The notes under the pieces: model-generated | What the model was told of the DNA's origin: nothing | What the model saw: the letters and a program-made list of their open reading frames with translations, nothing else | The model's database searches: none | Program-made: the position numbers and the translations under genes | Part shown: one piece after another, positions 23,960-32,557 of the stretch | How the letters are laid out: each line of letters begins with the position of its first letter | Numbering within the stretch: position 1 is the stretch's first letter | Assembly: GCA_034409565.1 (NCBI GenBank) | Contig: DAOUMS010000017.1 | Location: 59,227-123,226 of the forward strand | Direction of reading: 5' to 3' | Source: E44-bin89 sp034409565 | GTDB lineage: Bacteria > Chloroflexota > Dehalococcoidia > Dehalococcoidales > RBG-16-60-22 | Length of the DNA stretch: 64,000 nt

Positions 23960-24520
23960 CTATAACTCCTGCTTCAGACTTGCCACCATTTTCCGCCCCA
24001 GCTCACGGGCTTCGGCCACTAACTGGGCATTTTTCTGCGCCTCCCCCCGCTTGTTGGCGTACCCGCTCACCACAAAGCGTCGGCTTTTGCCGACAAAGAA
24101 CACCCAATCGATAAACTGGTGCAGGGTATAAAGCGTGTCCTCGATGCCCATCTGCTCAGCGACCACGATGATGCCCACCGCCCTAGCCCGGCCGCGAATG
24201 TTCTTCTTGTACGGGAAATAATTGCGGTCTAGGAAAGCCTTCATCTGGGCGGTCACATTTAAATAATAGACCGGAGTGGCCAGGATAACCCCGTCCGCTT
24301 CATAAAACCTGTCGATAATCCAGCCGGCATCGTCCTTCTGGGTGCAGGACTCACGGGAAGCGCAGTTATCATGGCCGAGGCAGGGGTTCACTCTATGCTG
24401 GCTGATGACTATCTTTTCCGTTTCCACCCCGAGCTTCTCTGCCTCAGCCAGCGCCTGGTCGACCAGGTAATTGGTATTCCCATCAAGCCTGGGGCTGCCG
24501 ACTATGGCCAGTATTTTCAA
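23960..24520 (-). CDS. Flavodoxin-fold NAD(P)H-dependent FMN oxidoreductase (iron-sulfur flavoprotein-like)
   Basis: The 186-residue protein has the FMN-phosphate loop GSPRLDGNTNYLV and GVILATPVYYLNVTAQMKAFLDR, typical of the NADPH-dependent FMN reductase/ISF group. A cysteine set in NPCLGHDNCASRESC at about residues 46-60 resembles the compact CX2CX2CX4-7C motif of iron-sulfur flavoproteins but with different spacing. It sits 9 bp after the acyl-CoA dehydrogenase gene, so it may shuttle its electrons. Confidence 0.88.
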   Translation of the reverse strand: MKILAIVGSPRLDGNTNYLVDQALAEAEKLGVETEKIVISQHRVNPCLGHDNCASRESCTQKDDAGWIIDRFYEADGVILATPVYYLNVTAQMKAFLDRNYFPYKKNIRGRARAVGIIVVAEQMGIEDTLYTLHQFIDWVFFVGKSRRFVVSGYANKRGEAQKNAQLVAEARELGRKMVASLKQEL

Positions 24521-24529
24521 CCTGACCCC

Positions 24530-25711
24530 CTATAATGCCCGGCGAAATGCCGGTATTCCGGTGATATCCTGCCCCAGAATCAGGGTATGGACATCGTCTG
24601 TCCCTTCGTAGGTATAGACCGATTCGATATTGGCCATATGCCTGATGGGGGAATAATCCAGAGATATGCCGTTGGCCCCCAGCGTCTCCCTGGCCAGCCT
24701 GGCGCACATGCGGGCGGTGGCAACATTGTTCTTCTTGGCCATGGAGATATGGGTATAGTTCGCTTTACCTTCGTCCATGAGCTGGGCCAGACGGTAGGCC
24801 AGTAACTGCGCCTTGGTTATCTCAATCAGCATGGTAACCAGCTTTTCCTGTACCAGTTGATAGGCAGCAATAGGAGCGCCAAACTGCTCCCTTTCCTTGG
24901 CATAATTCAGGGCCGTTTCGTAACAGTCCATGGCAACGCCAATCGCACCCCAGGAAATCCCGTAGCGGGCCTGGCTCAGGCAACTGAGCGGAGAACTCAG
25001 CCCTTTCACGTTTGGCATCTCATTTTCCAGCGGTACCCGGCAGTCAGAAAAGCCCAGCTCGCCCACGTCACTGGCACGCATGGAGCCCTTGCGGTCCTGA
25101 GCGGTCTGGCTGAAGCCTTCGGTACCCCGTTCCACGATAAAGCCCTTCACACCTTCATCGGCTCGGGCCCAGACCACGGCCACGTCGGCAATTGATGCCT
25201 CGGTTATCCACTGCTTGGTCCCGTTCAGCACCCAGCCATCGGCAGTCTTTTTGGCCACCGTTTCCATTCCGGCCACGTCCGAACCGCGGTTAGGCTCGGT
25301 CAGGCCAAAACAGCCTATTTTCTCCCCGCTGGCAATCAGCGGCAGCCATTTTTTCTTCTGCTCCTCTGAGCCATATCGCCATATGGCGTACTCTACCAAG
25401 CCAAATTGGACGGCGATAAAGCTGCGCAGGGCGCTGTCAACCCGCTCCACTTCCTGACATATAAGCCCAAAGGTAATATAATTTGCCCCACTCCCCCCGT
25501 ATTCTTCGGGGAGGAGTGTCCCAATCATACCCAGCTCTCCCAGCTTGGGGGCAAGCACTTTCATACCCAGCGGCTTCTCCTCGTGAAAGGCATCGGGCAC
25601 CAGTGGTTCTATTTCATTCTCCAGAAACTCCCTGACCAGTGTCCTGGTCATCTTCTCCTCTTCGGAGAGCAAGGCATCAAGCTGGTAATAGTCAACGCCC
25701 TGAAATTTCAT
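24530..25711 (-). CDS. Acyl-CoA dehydrogenase (glutaryl-CoA dehydrogenase-like)
   Basis: The 393-residue protein has the ACAD signatures GCFGLTEPNRGSDVAGM (FAD binding), WITEASIADVAVVWAR, and the catalytic base Glu369 in TYEGTDDVHTL. The ending DITGIPAFRR is typical of glutaryl-CoA dehydrogenases. Such enzymes oxidise acyl-CoA to enoyl-CoA, some with decarboxylation, passing electrons to ETF. The start is the ATG at 25711, with GAGGTGA upstream; a GTG two codons earlier is too near that site. It lies in an operon with a hydroxyacid dehydrogenase and a 2-oxoacid:ferredoxin oxidoreductase, which fits oxidation of a dicarboxylic or branched acid. Confidence 0.92.
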   Translation of the reverse strand: MKFQGVDYYQLDALLSEEEKMTRTLVREFLENEIEPLVPDAFHEEKPLGMKVLAPKLGELGMIGTLLPEEYGGSGANYITFGLICQEVERVDSALRSFIAVQFGLVEYAIWRYGSEEQKKKWLPLIASGEKIGCFGLTEPNRGSDVAGMETVAKKTADGWVLNGTKQWITEASIADVAVVWARADEGVKGFIVERGTEGFSQTAQDRKGSMRASDVGELGFSDCRVPLENEMPNVKGLSSPLSCLSQARYGISWGAIGVAMDCYETALNYAKEREQFGAPIAAYQLVQEKLVTMLIEITKAQLLAYRLAQLMDEGKANYTHISMAKKNNVATARMCARLARETLGANGISLDYSPIRHMANIESVYTYEGTDDVHTLILGQDITGIPAFRRAL

Positions 25712-25725
25712 TTTCACTCACCTCT

Positions 25726-26748
25726 TTATGCAGACTGCTTTCCCCATCTGCGCTCGAACTTTTCCTTTACCCCGGTGTTAATCAGCCACTGCGGCCACTG
25801 GCCGTTCACCATGCGGGCAATTTCCTCGAACGGCCGCTTTCTAAGCCTGCCCAGCGCTGCCTCCGAGTAGTAGGCAGTGTGCGGCGTGATGATAACGTTG
25901 TCCAGCTTGAGCAGGGGGTGGTCCGGCGGCATTTTTTCCCCCTGTATCACGTCCAGCGCGGCACCGGCAATCTCTCTGCGAGAAAGTGCCTGGCACAACG
26001 CTGCCTCGTCGATGAACTCGCCGCGGGCGCAGTTGATGAGGTACGCCGTCGGCTTCATTTTCTTGAATTGCTCCGCCCCCATCATGTGTCTGGCATCTGA
26101 AGTGAAGGCGGCGTGCACCGATACGAAGTCCGAGTTTTCGAGCAGGTAATCGAGCTCCACCTTCTCCACGCCACACTCTGCAAAAACACCGGCGGGAACA
26201 TACGGGTCATAGGCAATCACCCTCATCTCAAACCCTTTAGCTTTGGGGGCCAGTTTGCGGCCAATCCGGCCGAAGCCGATAAGTCCGAGGGTCTGCCCCT
26301 GCACCGGGAACATCGGCGGTAAGATTTTAAGCCGTATTTCCCGTTTCTCATACGAGTCCCATTTCCCCTCTCTCACCGCCCGGTCCAGAGGCAACAGCTT
26401 CCGGGCGCAGGCAAGGATAAGCGCCATGCCATGCTCGGCGACTTCCTCGCTACAGTAGGCATCCGGGTAGGAAACGCAGATACCGTGCTCGGTGGCCGCT
26501 TCCAGGTCTATTGACTCGTAGCCGGTGCCGATGTTGTATATCATCCGGCACTGCTCCAGCCGCTCAATCACCTTCCTGGTAAACGGTACTTTGAAGGTGA
26601 TGATAAAATCCGCCTCTTGGGTCGCATTGATAATTTCCTCTTCCGTCTCGCACGGCCAAGGGATAAATTCCACCCCGATTTTGCGGTAGTCTGCCTCGTC
26701 ATGTGGAATCATCGGGTTGGCCACTACCATGACTGCTTTGTAAGCCAT
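25726..26748 (-). CDS. D-2-hydroxyacid dehydrogenase family protein
   Basis: The 340-residue protein has the NAD-binding LGLIGFGRIGRKLAPKAKGF, catalytic Arg in INCARGEFIDE and His in ITPHTAYYS, the D-2-hydroxyacid dehydrogenase set. I start at the ATG at 26748, preceded by GGGGGAAAG; an upstream ATG at 26799 would run into the ferredoxin gene. It reduces a 2-oxoacid to its D-hydroxyacid or the reverse. A clear paralogue lies at 47236-48294; both share the C-terminal EEIARMVNGQWPQ / LEVARVMRGEWPK region. Confidence 0.9.
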   Translation of the reverse strand: MAYKAVMVVANPMIPHDEADYRKIGVEFIPWPCETEEEIINATQEADFIITFKVPFTRKVIERLEQCRMIYNIGTGYESIDLEAATEHGICVSYPDAYCSEEVAEHGMALILACARKLLPLDRAVREGKWDSYEKREIRLKILPPMFPVQGQTLGLIGFGRIGRKLAPKAKGFEMRVIAYDPYVPAGVFAECGVEKVELDYLLENSDFVSVHAAFTSDARHMMGAEQFKKMKPTAYLINCARGEFIDEAALCQALSRREIAGAALDVIQGEKMPPDHPLLKLDNVIITPHTAYYSEAALGRLRKRPFEEIARMVNGQWPQWLINTGVKEKFERRWGKQSA

Positions 26749-26759
26749 CTTTCCCCCAG

Positions 26760-26969
26760 CTATTTCTCCAGCTCCATTTTTATGGCCTCTTTGGGGCAAA
26801 AAGCCGCGCAGATGCCGCAGCCCTTGCAGAAATCAAAGTCAATCTGAATCTGGCCCTTCTTTTCGTTCAGGGTTATGGCTAGGTCGGGGCAGAGAAGACG
26901 GCACATACGGCACTGGTTACACTTCTTGTGCTCCACAACCGGGATATGCGTTCTGCCTTCTACCGGCAT
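26760..26969 (-). CDS. 2-oxoacid:ferredoxin oxidoreductase delta (ferredoxin) subunit
   Basis: The 69-residue protein has two full [4Fe-4S] motifs, CNQCRMCRLLCP and CKGCGICAAFCP. It is the delta subunit of a four-subunit 2-oxoacid:ferredoxin oxidoreductase and follows the gamma gene. It carries electrons from the thiamine diphosphate centre to free ferredoxin. Confidence 0.93.
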   Translation of the reverse strand: MPVEGRTHIPVVEHKKCNQCRMCRLLCPDLAITLNEKKGQIQIDFDFCKGCGICAAFCPKEAIKMELEK

Positions 26970-26997
26970 TCCAGTCTTTCACCTTTCACCATATTGC

Positions 26998-27546
26998 TCA
27001 CTGAGCGGGCCTATCGCTTCCCAGCCGGAAACCCGCCTCCACCGCTTTCAAATCGAGTTCCCGGAGTCTTTCCGCCACTGTCTCGGCGACTGCCGAGCGC
27101 AGGGCGTCTTCGGTCACCAGCCCGGTTACCGTCACCGCCGCCCCCAGCATGACCATATTGGCCACTATTTCACTCTTGAAATCATCGAGCGCCGTCCTGG
27201 TGGCCGGAATGGGCACCTGCTTCAGACCTCTGGCTTCACCGGGAGAGACGAAATGGTCATCGTAAACCACGATGCCCCCCCCACGGACCTGCCCGATGTA
27301 CCGGTTGTAGGCCGTCTGGTACATGGCGATTAAAACATCGGCTTCAATGACGTAAGGATAGCTGAGCGGTTGGTCGGAGATGACCACCTCGGCCCGGCAG
27401 GCGCCACCCCTCGAGGCCGCGCCATAGGAATTGGTGCCACTCACCCACTTGCCATCGTTGAAGGCGGCCTGCCCCAGAACCGTGCCCGCCAGGACGATTC
27501 CCTGACCGCCATAGCCGCAGATGACCGCCTGCTTGATTTCAGCCAC
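26998..27546 (-). CDS. 2-oxoacid:ferredoxin oxidoreductase gamma subunit
   Basis: The 182-residue protein has the gamma-subunit pattern AVICGYGGQGIVLAGTVLGQAAF, SYGAASRGGACRAEVVIS and EADVLIAMYQTAYNRY. The GTG start directly follows the stop of the beta gene, so translation is coupled. It forms part of the catalytic oxidoreductase with alpha and beta. Confidence 0.93.
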   Translation of the reverse strand: MAEIKQAVICGYGGQGIVLAGTVLGQAAFNDGKWVSGTNSYGAASRGGACRAEVVISDQPLSYPYVIEADVLIAMYQTAYNRYIGQVRGGGIVVYDDHFVSPGEARGLKQVPIPATRTALDDFKSEIVANMVMLGAAVTVTGLVTEDALRSAVAETVAERLRELDLKAVEAGFRLGSDRPAQ

Positions 27547-28299
27547 CTATAGCTCTCCAGTAATTATCTTATCCTTCAGTTCTTCAGGAGATAGCGTTGC
27601 CGCTTTTTCCTCAGAAATACACTTCGACATCAGGTCCTTGAGCATGTCCGCCGGTTTGCCCAGCCGGTTGCGGCGGCCGAACTGCACCGGACAGGGGGTT
27701 ATCGCCTCAATGAAGGTGAAACCCTCCGTCTGCAAAGCCTTCTTGATGCCCCGTATCAGCGCCACGGGCTGGGTGACGGCGTAACGGGCGACATAGACGG
27801 CACCGGCCGCCTTCACCAATCGACAAAGGTCAAAAGGACGGAAGGGGTTGCCCTGATGAGTGGTCATGGTGAGGGCCCCTCTGGGCGTGGTGGCACAGAC
27901 CTGTCCGCCGGTCATGCCGTAGTTCATATTGTTGGCGCAGATGACGGTCATGTCCATGTTGCGGCGGGCACCGTGAATCAGGTGGTTGCCGCCGATATCG
28001 GCCAGGTCGCCATCACCGCTGATGACCATCACCTTCAGCTTCGGGTTTACCATCTTGGCGCCGGTGGCAAATGCAACGGTCCGACCGTGCAGCGTGTGCA
28101 GCGTATCAGCATTAAAGTAGGGATTCGGTATCCAGGCAGCGCAGCCGATGCCTGAGACAAACAACATCTCGTCCATATTCAGCTTGAGCTCGTCAATGGC
28201 CCGCAGAATAAGCCCCTGAAGAATAGCCTCGCCGCAGCCGGGGCAGTAGGTGGTTATGCCGATGCCCGGACGCAGATACTTTTCTAGTTCCCTGACCAC
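27547..28299 (-). CDS. 2-oxoacid:ferredoxin oxidoreductase beta subunit (TPP-binding)
   Basis: The 250-residue protein has the thiamine diphosphate fold: YCPGCGEAILQGLI, VSGIGCAAWIPNPYF and the GDGDLADIGGNHLIHGARRN ... NNMNYGMTGGQ motif that binds TPP and Mg2+. Its GTG start overlaps the alpha stop by one base. With alpha it decarboxylates a 2-oxoacid to an acyl-CoA. The subunit set resembles the 2-oxoglutarate (Kor) type more than pyruvate synthase. Confidence 0.93.
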   Translation of the reverse strand: MVRELEKYLRPGIGITTYCPGCGEAILQGLILRAIDELKLNMDEMLFVSGIGCAAWIPNPYFNADTLHTLHGRTVAFATGAKMVNPKLKVMVISGDGDLADIGGNHLIHGARRNMDMTVICANNMNYGMTGGQVCATTPRGALTMTTHQGNPFRPFDLCRLVKAAGAVYVARYAVTQPVALIRGIKKALQTEGFTFIEAITPCPVQFGRRNRLGKPADMLKDLMSKCISEEKAATLSPEELKDKIITGEL

Positions 28300-29441
28300 T
28301 ACACCAGCCTCCTCAACTGCTCCATAATCGTGTGCGGGTGGATGATTTCGCCATTGACCTGACTATAAGGTATCACTTCACAGGCAGCGTATTTCCTGAC
28401 CTCGCCGGCCACCTGTCCCATATTCATTTCCGGAATAAATATTTTATCCACTCTGGAGCCTATATCTTTAATTAACTCATCAGCAAAGGGCCAGAGCGTC
28501 TTCAAGCGCAGTACACCGATTTTTTTGCCTTCCTCACGCAACTGCTCCGCAGCGAACAGAGCACTCCGGGCGGTGAAGCCGTAACAGACCACGGCCACCC
28601 GGGCATCGTCCAGATAGTGACTCTCATACTGAATAACTTCCTGGCTGCGGTTGAGGATTTTCTTTTGCAGCCGGTTCACCAGCCTTTGGTGGATATCGGG
28701 GTGGGTAATTTTCCTCACCCCCCACTCGTCATGGGTGGAGCCAGTAATCAGTAACTTCTCGCCGTCGCCAAAGGCGGGCATGGGCGGCACTCCATCTTCT
28801 TCTTTAGTGCCGAACGGGGGTGCCCCCGGCTTCTTCTCGCGATTAAATAGCCCAACCTCAGGACCGACCTCTATCCTTTCGTGCAGATGGGCGGTCGCCT
28901 CTTCGGCCATGACGAAAACCGGCACCCGGAATCTTTCGGCAAGGTTGAAGGCGTTTATGGTCTGGTCGTACAGTTCCTGCACCGACCACGGGGAAAGCGC
29001 GATGGGCAAATAGTCGCCGTGCGAGCCCCATTTGGCCTGCATGATATCCCCACTGCCCACGCGGGTCGCCTGCCCGGTGCTGGGGCCAGAGCGCTGCGCA
29101 TCAACCAAGACCAGTGGCGTTTCCGTGAAAACAGCGTAGCCAATCGCTTCCTGCATGAGACTGAAGCCGGGCCCGGAGGTGATGGTCATTGCTTTGGCTC
29201 CCGCCCATGACGCCCCGATGCAGGAGCAGATGGAGGCAATCTCGTCTTCCATCTGCATGAAGACCGCCCCCACCTCACCGAAGCGAACGGAAAGCCTTTC
29301 CAGTGTTTCGGTGGCCGGGGTAATCGGATAGCCAGCACAGTAGCCGCACCGCGCCGCGATGGCGCCCTCAGCCACTGCCTCATCGCCGGAGAAATAGTAG
29401 CTTCCGGAAGGAAGCACGCTTTTTGCTTTTAGTTTTCCCAA
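28299..29441 (-). CDS. 2-oxoacid:ferredoxin oxidoreductase alpha subunit (KorA-like)
   Basis: The 380-residue protein has YYFSGDEAVAEGAIAARCG, GYPITPATETLERL, MEDEIASICSCIGASWAG and SGPGFSLMQEAIGYA, the KorA/VorA alpha pattern. It contains domains I and II of the fused enzymes. It is the first gene of a polycistron of about nine genes running to 22158. Its product plus downstream acyl-CoA dehydrogenase and hydroxyacid dehydrogenase suggest a pathway that oxidises 2-oxoacids to acyl-CoA with reduced ferredoxin. Whether the substrate is 2-oxoglutarate or a branched acid cannot be told. Confidence 0.93.
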   Translation of the reverse strand: MGKLKAKSVLPSGSYYFSGDEAVAEGAIAARCGYCAGYPITPATETLERLSVRFGEVGAVFMQMEDEIASICSCIGASWAGAKAMTITSGPGFSLMQEAIGYAVFTETPLVLVDAQRSGPSTGQATRVGSGDIMQAKWGSHGDYLPIALSPWSVQELYDQTINAFNLAERFRVPVFVMAEEATAHLHERIEVGPEVGLFNREKKPGAPPFGTKEEDGVPPMPAFGDGEKLLITGSTHDEWGVRKITHPDIHQRLVNRLQKKILNRSQEVIQYESHYLDDARVAVVCYGFTARSALFAAEQLREEGKKIGVLRLKTLWPFADELIKDIGSRVDKIFIPEMNMGQVAGEVRKYAACEVIPYSQVNGEIIHPHTIMEQLRRLV

Positions 29442-29510
29442 ATAGCCAACTCCGGTATCAGCTGAAATGACGCACCAGCCATCATTTTACACCAGAACCA
29501 GATGATTTGG

Positions 29511-30314
29511 CTAATCATGTTTCAAGACGGCGTCAACATCTTCCCAGCCTTTTACTTCCCAGACCACGCCGTCTTTTACAATGTATTTCCAGGTCAGTTT
29601 ATCGCTGCTGGCCAGGTCTGCCGGCGTCGTTGACAGGAGCGCCGCTTCACTGTCATCCTGACTGATTTCAGGATTGAAGACCACGTCCTTTAACTTCTGG
29701 CTGTCTGTATCGCCGCTTTCCGCCAGCACCTTTTCCACTCCCTGATAGTACGCCCACTGCACGAAACCGCTGCAGATATAGGCGTTTATATCCAGTTTCC
29801 GGGCAATTTTCGGTATCCGCACCCTTCTCTGTGAAGGTGCTTTGCGGCGCAGCCAGGGAAAAATGACCGCTAAGATAAGCTGGCGCAGTATTTTGCGGGC
29901 GATGTCCACGATGAGCCGGTGGTCATATTTATCATCAATCTCCTCTAGGGCAAAGCCCCTCACCCTCCGCCGGAACCGCAGCCCACCGTCCTCACGGTCG
30001 TTCTGAAACCAGTCCTTATCCAGTCGCTTGATGCCAACATCGTACTTCTTCGGTCGCTCAAAATAGTGCCCGATGCTGTGGATGTCTATGCCGCTACCAC
30101 CAGACTCAATGATGAAGGTGCTGTCATAGCCCAGTTCCGGATTTTTTATCACATAGACCATGGCGGCGTGGTTCCAGTAGCTATTGGTGCCAAACCGGAT
30201 AAGCCAGCCCAGCAGGCTGCCTTTGGAACGCGTGACCAGAATATCGGCGCGTTTCAGTTTCCCCTCCCCCACCAGCGCCACCATCGCCCTTTCCGTTAAT
30301 TTTTCCGCCGCCAT
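29511..30314 (-). CDS. YiiX-like permuted papain-fold (NlpC/P60-type) hydrolase
   Basis: The 267-residue protein has the YiiX/YebB (C92-like) pattern: RADILVTRSKGSLLGWLIRFGTNSYWNHAAMVY with the catalytic His in NHAAM, FIIESGGSGI with Glu, and AYICSGFVQWAY with the presumed Cys nucleophile. Such permuted papain-like enzymes may cut lipids or peptides. Extra insertions (about residues 85-165), basic and aromatic, could bind membrane. GGGAGGGTGA precedes the ATG. It stands between the kor run and the divergent formyltransferase gene. Confidence 0.82.
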   Translation of the reverse strand: MAAEKLTERAMVALVGEGKLKRADILVTRSKGSLLGWLIRFGTNSYWNHAAMVYVIKNPELGYDSTFIIESGGSGIDIHSIGHYFERPKKYDVGIKRLDKDWFQNDREDGGLRFRRRVRGFALEEIDDKYDHRLIVDIARKILRQLILAVIFPWLRRKAPSQRRVRIPKIARKLDINAYICSGFVQWAYYQGVEKVLAESGDTDSQKLKDVVFNPEISQDDSEAALLSTTPADLASSDKLTWKYIVKDGVVWEVKGWEDVDAVLKHD

Positions 30315-30390
30315 TTTTCACCCTCCCTTCCCGCACGTATCTTTTATGGCTGCATTCTATCCCTATACTGACATCGGGTGCAACCTTGAT

Positions 30391-30419
30391 TTGACACATC
30401 TTCTGGCGTGGTCTAAATT
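30391..30419 (+). promoter_or_regulatory. Promoter of formyltransferase gene
   Basis: TTGACA, 17-bp spacer, TAAATT, 34 bp before the ATG. Confidence 0.65.
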
Positions 30420-30453
30420 ATGGTCTAGCATTATCGGTACAGGAGAATAGCCC

Positions 30454-31365
30454 ATGCGCATCGTTTTAATCGGTCAGGCTGCCTTTGGCGAGAAAACGCT
30501 GGAAGCATTATGCGAGATGGGGGAGGAGATGGTCGGGGTCTATATGCCTCCCAGTACCCCCGGCCGGGAAAACCATTTCCAGCAGCGGGCACTCCAGCTC
30601 GGTGTTCCCGTTTTCCAGCCGGAAAAAATGCGTGCCCCAGAAGTCTATAATAATTATGTTAAGTTGAAGCCAGATTTGAACGTGATGGCCTTTGTTACCG
30701 ATATTGTGCCCGAGTCCGTCCTGAACTACCCAAGGCTCGGCACCATACAGTACCACCCGTCGCTCCTGCCCAGGCACAGAGGCGGTAGTGCCATCAACTG
30801 GGCGGTCATCAATGGCGAGACCAGGACCGGCCTAACCATCTTCTGGCCGGATAAAGGGATTGACACCGGCCCTGTCCTGCTGCAAAAAGAAGTTGCCATT
30901 GCGCCCGATGATACGGTGGGGTCGCTCTATTTTCATAAGCTCTTCCCTCTGGGCATAGAGGCGATAAAAGAAAGCGTGACGCTCATCAAACAGGGCAAAG
31001 CGCCCCGCATCCCGCAGGACGAAGCGAAGGCCACCTATGAAGGCCTGTGCACGCAGGCGACCATAGACTGGAACGAGCCAGCGCCCAGGGTTTACAACCT
31101 CATCCGCGGCACCAATCCCCAGCCCGGAGCCACAACTAGCTATAGCCGCCTAAAATTAAAAATTTTCGACTCCGAGCTACGCACCGGCAAGGTGAAAGGC
31201 TCCCCGGGCGAAATAGTCGAAATAATAGAAGCCGGCTTTCTGGTGTCGGCGCCGGGTGGAACCATACTGGTCAAGCGGGTACAGCCAGCCGGCTCGCCCA
31301 AGATAGCCGCTGCTGACTTTATCGCCCAGTCGGGCCTTAAAACGGGTGACTATTTAGGTAAATAG
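30454..31365 (+). CDS. Formyltransferase/formyl-THF hydrolase-type protein
   Basis: The 303-residue protein has the fold of methionyl-tRNA formyltransferase. The core is IQYHPSLLPRHRGGSAINWA and TIFWPDKGIDTGPVLLQKEV, with the catalytic His and Asp. The Asn that precedes the His in Fmt (N-x-H) is Gln here. In this it is closer to the N-terminal hydrolase domain of 10-formyltetrahydrofolate dehydrogenase (ALDH1L1: IYHPSLLPRHRG, FWxDxGLDTG). A C-terminal Fmt-like beta-barrel follows. It probably acts on 10-formyl-THF, either hydrolysing it or formylating an unidentified acceptor. An integrated element starts just after its stop. Confidence 0.87.
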   Translation: MRIVLIGQAAFGEKTLEALCEMGEEMVGVYMPPSTPGRENHFQQRALQLGVPVFQPEKMRAPEVYNNYVKLKPDLNVMAFVTDIVPESVLNYPRLGTIQYHPSLLPRHRGGSAINWAVINGETRTGLTIFWPDKGIDTGPVLLQKEVAIAPDDTVGSLYFHKLFPLGIEAIKESVTLIKQGKAPRIPQDEAKATYEGLCTQATIDWNEPAPRVYNLIRGTNPQPGATTSYSRLKLKIFDSELRTGKVKGSPGEIVEIIEAGFLVSAPGGTILVKRVQPAGSPKIAAADFIAQSGLKTGDYLGK

Positions 31366-31368
31366 TGT

Positions 31369-31397
31369 TTGCCAATGCCATAACTCGGGAGTATAAT
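31369..31397 (+). promoter_or_regulatory. Host promoter now driving the integrase
   Basis: TTGCCA, 17-bp spacer, perfect TATAAT (31392-31397). The -10 hexamer is part of the putative attachment core, so the -35 and spacer come from the chromosome. Before insertion it would have faced the RAM-domain gene now at 36543. Confidence 0.65.
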
Positions 31398-31398
31398 G
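31389..31398 (+). repeat. Putative left attachment core (attL)
   Basis: GAGTATAATG, identical to 36525-36534. Ten bases only, and it contains a -10 hexamer, so chance or shared function cannot be excluded. Confidence 0.5.
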
Positions 31399-31451
31399 TT
31401 GACAAATGTACATAACAGGTGTATAGTGAACGGAAAAGGCAGGAGGCGAAA

Positions 31452-32543
31452 ATGAAAACGCTGGAAGTTTTGGACCGGGTACTGAAGGGAAAGCGGATGG
31501 CTGAGGGAACGAAAACAAACTTCCGCTATGCTTTGACAGCGTTGGCTGAATACTCGGAAGAATGGCCGGAAAACCGAGTCGTGATAAACGAGTGGCTGAC
31601 CAGTATAGTGGGGAAGGCCGACATAACGGTACGCACGATGTATAAGGTGGGAAGGTCTGCTGGAGAATTTATGCGGATAAACTACGACATGAAAAACCCT
31701 TTTGAAGGTGCTGACGTTCCTCACGTTAGGAAAAAACGAAGGCGGTACTATACCGGCGATGAGTTTATGCGCTTGGTTGGAATGGCAAAGTCTGATAAGG
31801 ATAAGTGTTTGGTTCTCGGCTTGATGGATAGCACCGCACGCATTGGCGAGTTTGAAGGGTTGCGCGGAAAGGACGTGAAAGATGGTTTTATCTTGGTACA
31901 AGGAAAAACAGGACAGAGGAAGTATCGGCTTGATAGGAAGCTGTGCGAGATGTTCAAGGTGATGGCTGGTAGCGATAAGGGATATGTGTTTAGTAATCCT
32001 GATGGTAGTAAAATGAGGGCGAACACGATGACTACCAGGATAAGGCGAATGGCGATTAAGGCGGGTTTAGGTAGCATAAAGGCTGGTGCTCACACATTAA
32101 GGCATAGTGCTGGTAGCTTGGTGGCGAGATACACAAGGTCGGACATAGCGGTTAAGGCGTTGTTACAGCATGACAATGTAACGACTTCGATGGGATATGT
32201 GCATGACGTGGATGATGAGATACAGCAAGAAATATCGCCATTAAGGTTAGCGATGAGGAGCTATAAGGAAGGGGAGGAAAGTCAGGCAAGATTACTGATG
32301 GAGGGTGGAAAAGCAAAAGATGGTGAGCTGGTGGAAGTGGTTGGTGAGGTAGAGGACGATGGATTGGAGGACCTGCTTAAGGGGGTTGAAGGCGATATTC
32401 ATGTGAGGCCGTCCTTGGATAAAGATGATATAGCTCTAATTAGGAATGCATTTATATTATATGGCCGAGATGCCAGTGGTATGTATAGGTCTAGGTGTGT
32501 TGACCTTTACAATAGGATGTTGAGGAAAGTGAAGGTAGCTTAG
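31452..32543 (+). CDS. Tyrosine recombinase / phage-type integrase
   Basis: The 363-residue protein has an N-terminal SAM-like core-binding domain (about 1-90) and a catalytic domain with Arg130 (DSTARIGEFEGLRG), His214 and Arg217 (HTLRHSAGS), His240 (LLQHDNVTTS) and Tyr249 (MGYVHD). All active residues of the family are present. After Tyr249 there is an unusually long tail of about 114 residues, acidic then mixed, ending with a helical block (RNAFILYGRDASGMYRSRC). The ATG at 31452 has AGGAGG upstream and is preferred over one at 31419. It is the only recombinase of the element and lies at its left end, as expected for an integrase next to att. Confidence 0.92.
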   Translation: MKTLEVLDRVLKGKRMAEGTKTNFRYALTALAEYSEEWPENRVVINEWLTSIVGKADITVRTMYKVGRSAGEFMRINYDMKNPFEGADVPHVRKKRRRYYTGDEFMRLVGMAKSDKDKCLVLGLMDSTARIGEFEGLRGKDVKDGFILVQGKTGQRKYRLDRKLCEMFKVMAGSDKGYVFSNPDGSKMRANTMTTRIRRMAIKAGLGSIKAGAHTLRHSAGSLVARYTRSDIAVKALLQHDNVTTSMGYVHDVDDEIQQEISPLRLAMRSYKEGEESQARLLMEGGKAKDGELVEVVGEVEDDGLEDLLKGVEGDIHVRPSLDKDDIALIRNAFILYGRDASGMYRSRCVDLYNRMLRKVKVA

Positions 32544-32557
32544 TAAATAGAGAAGTA

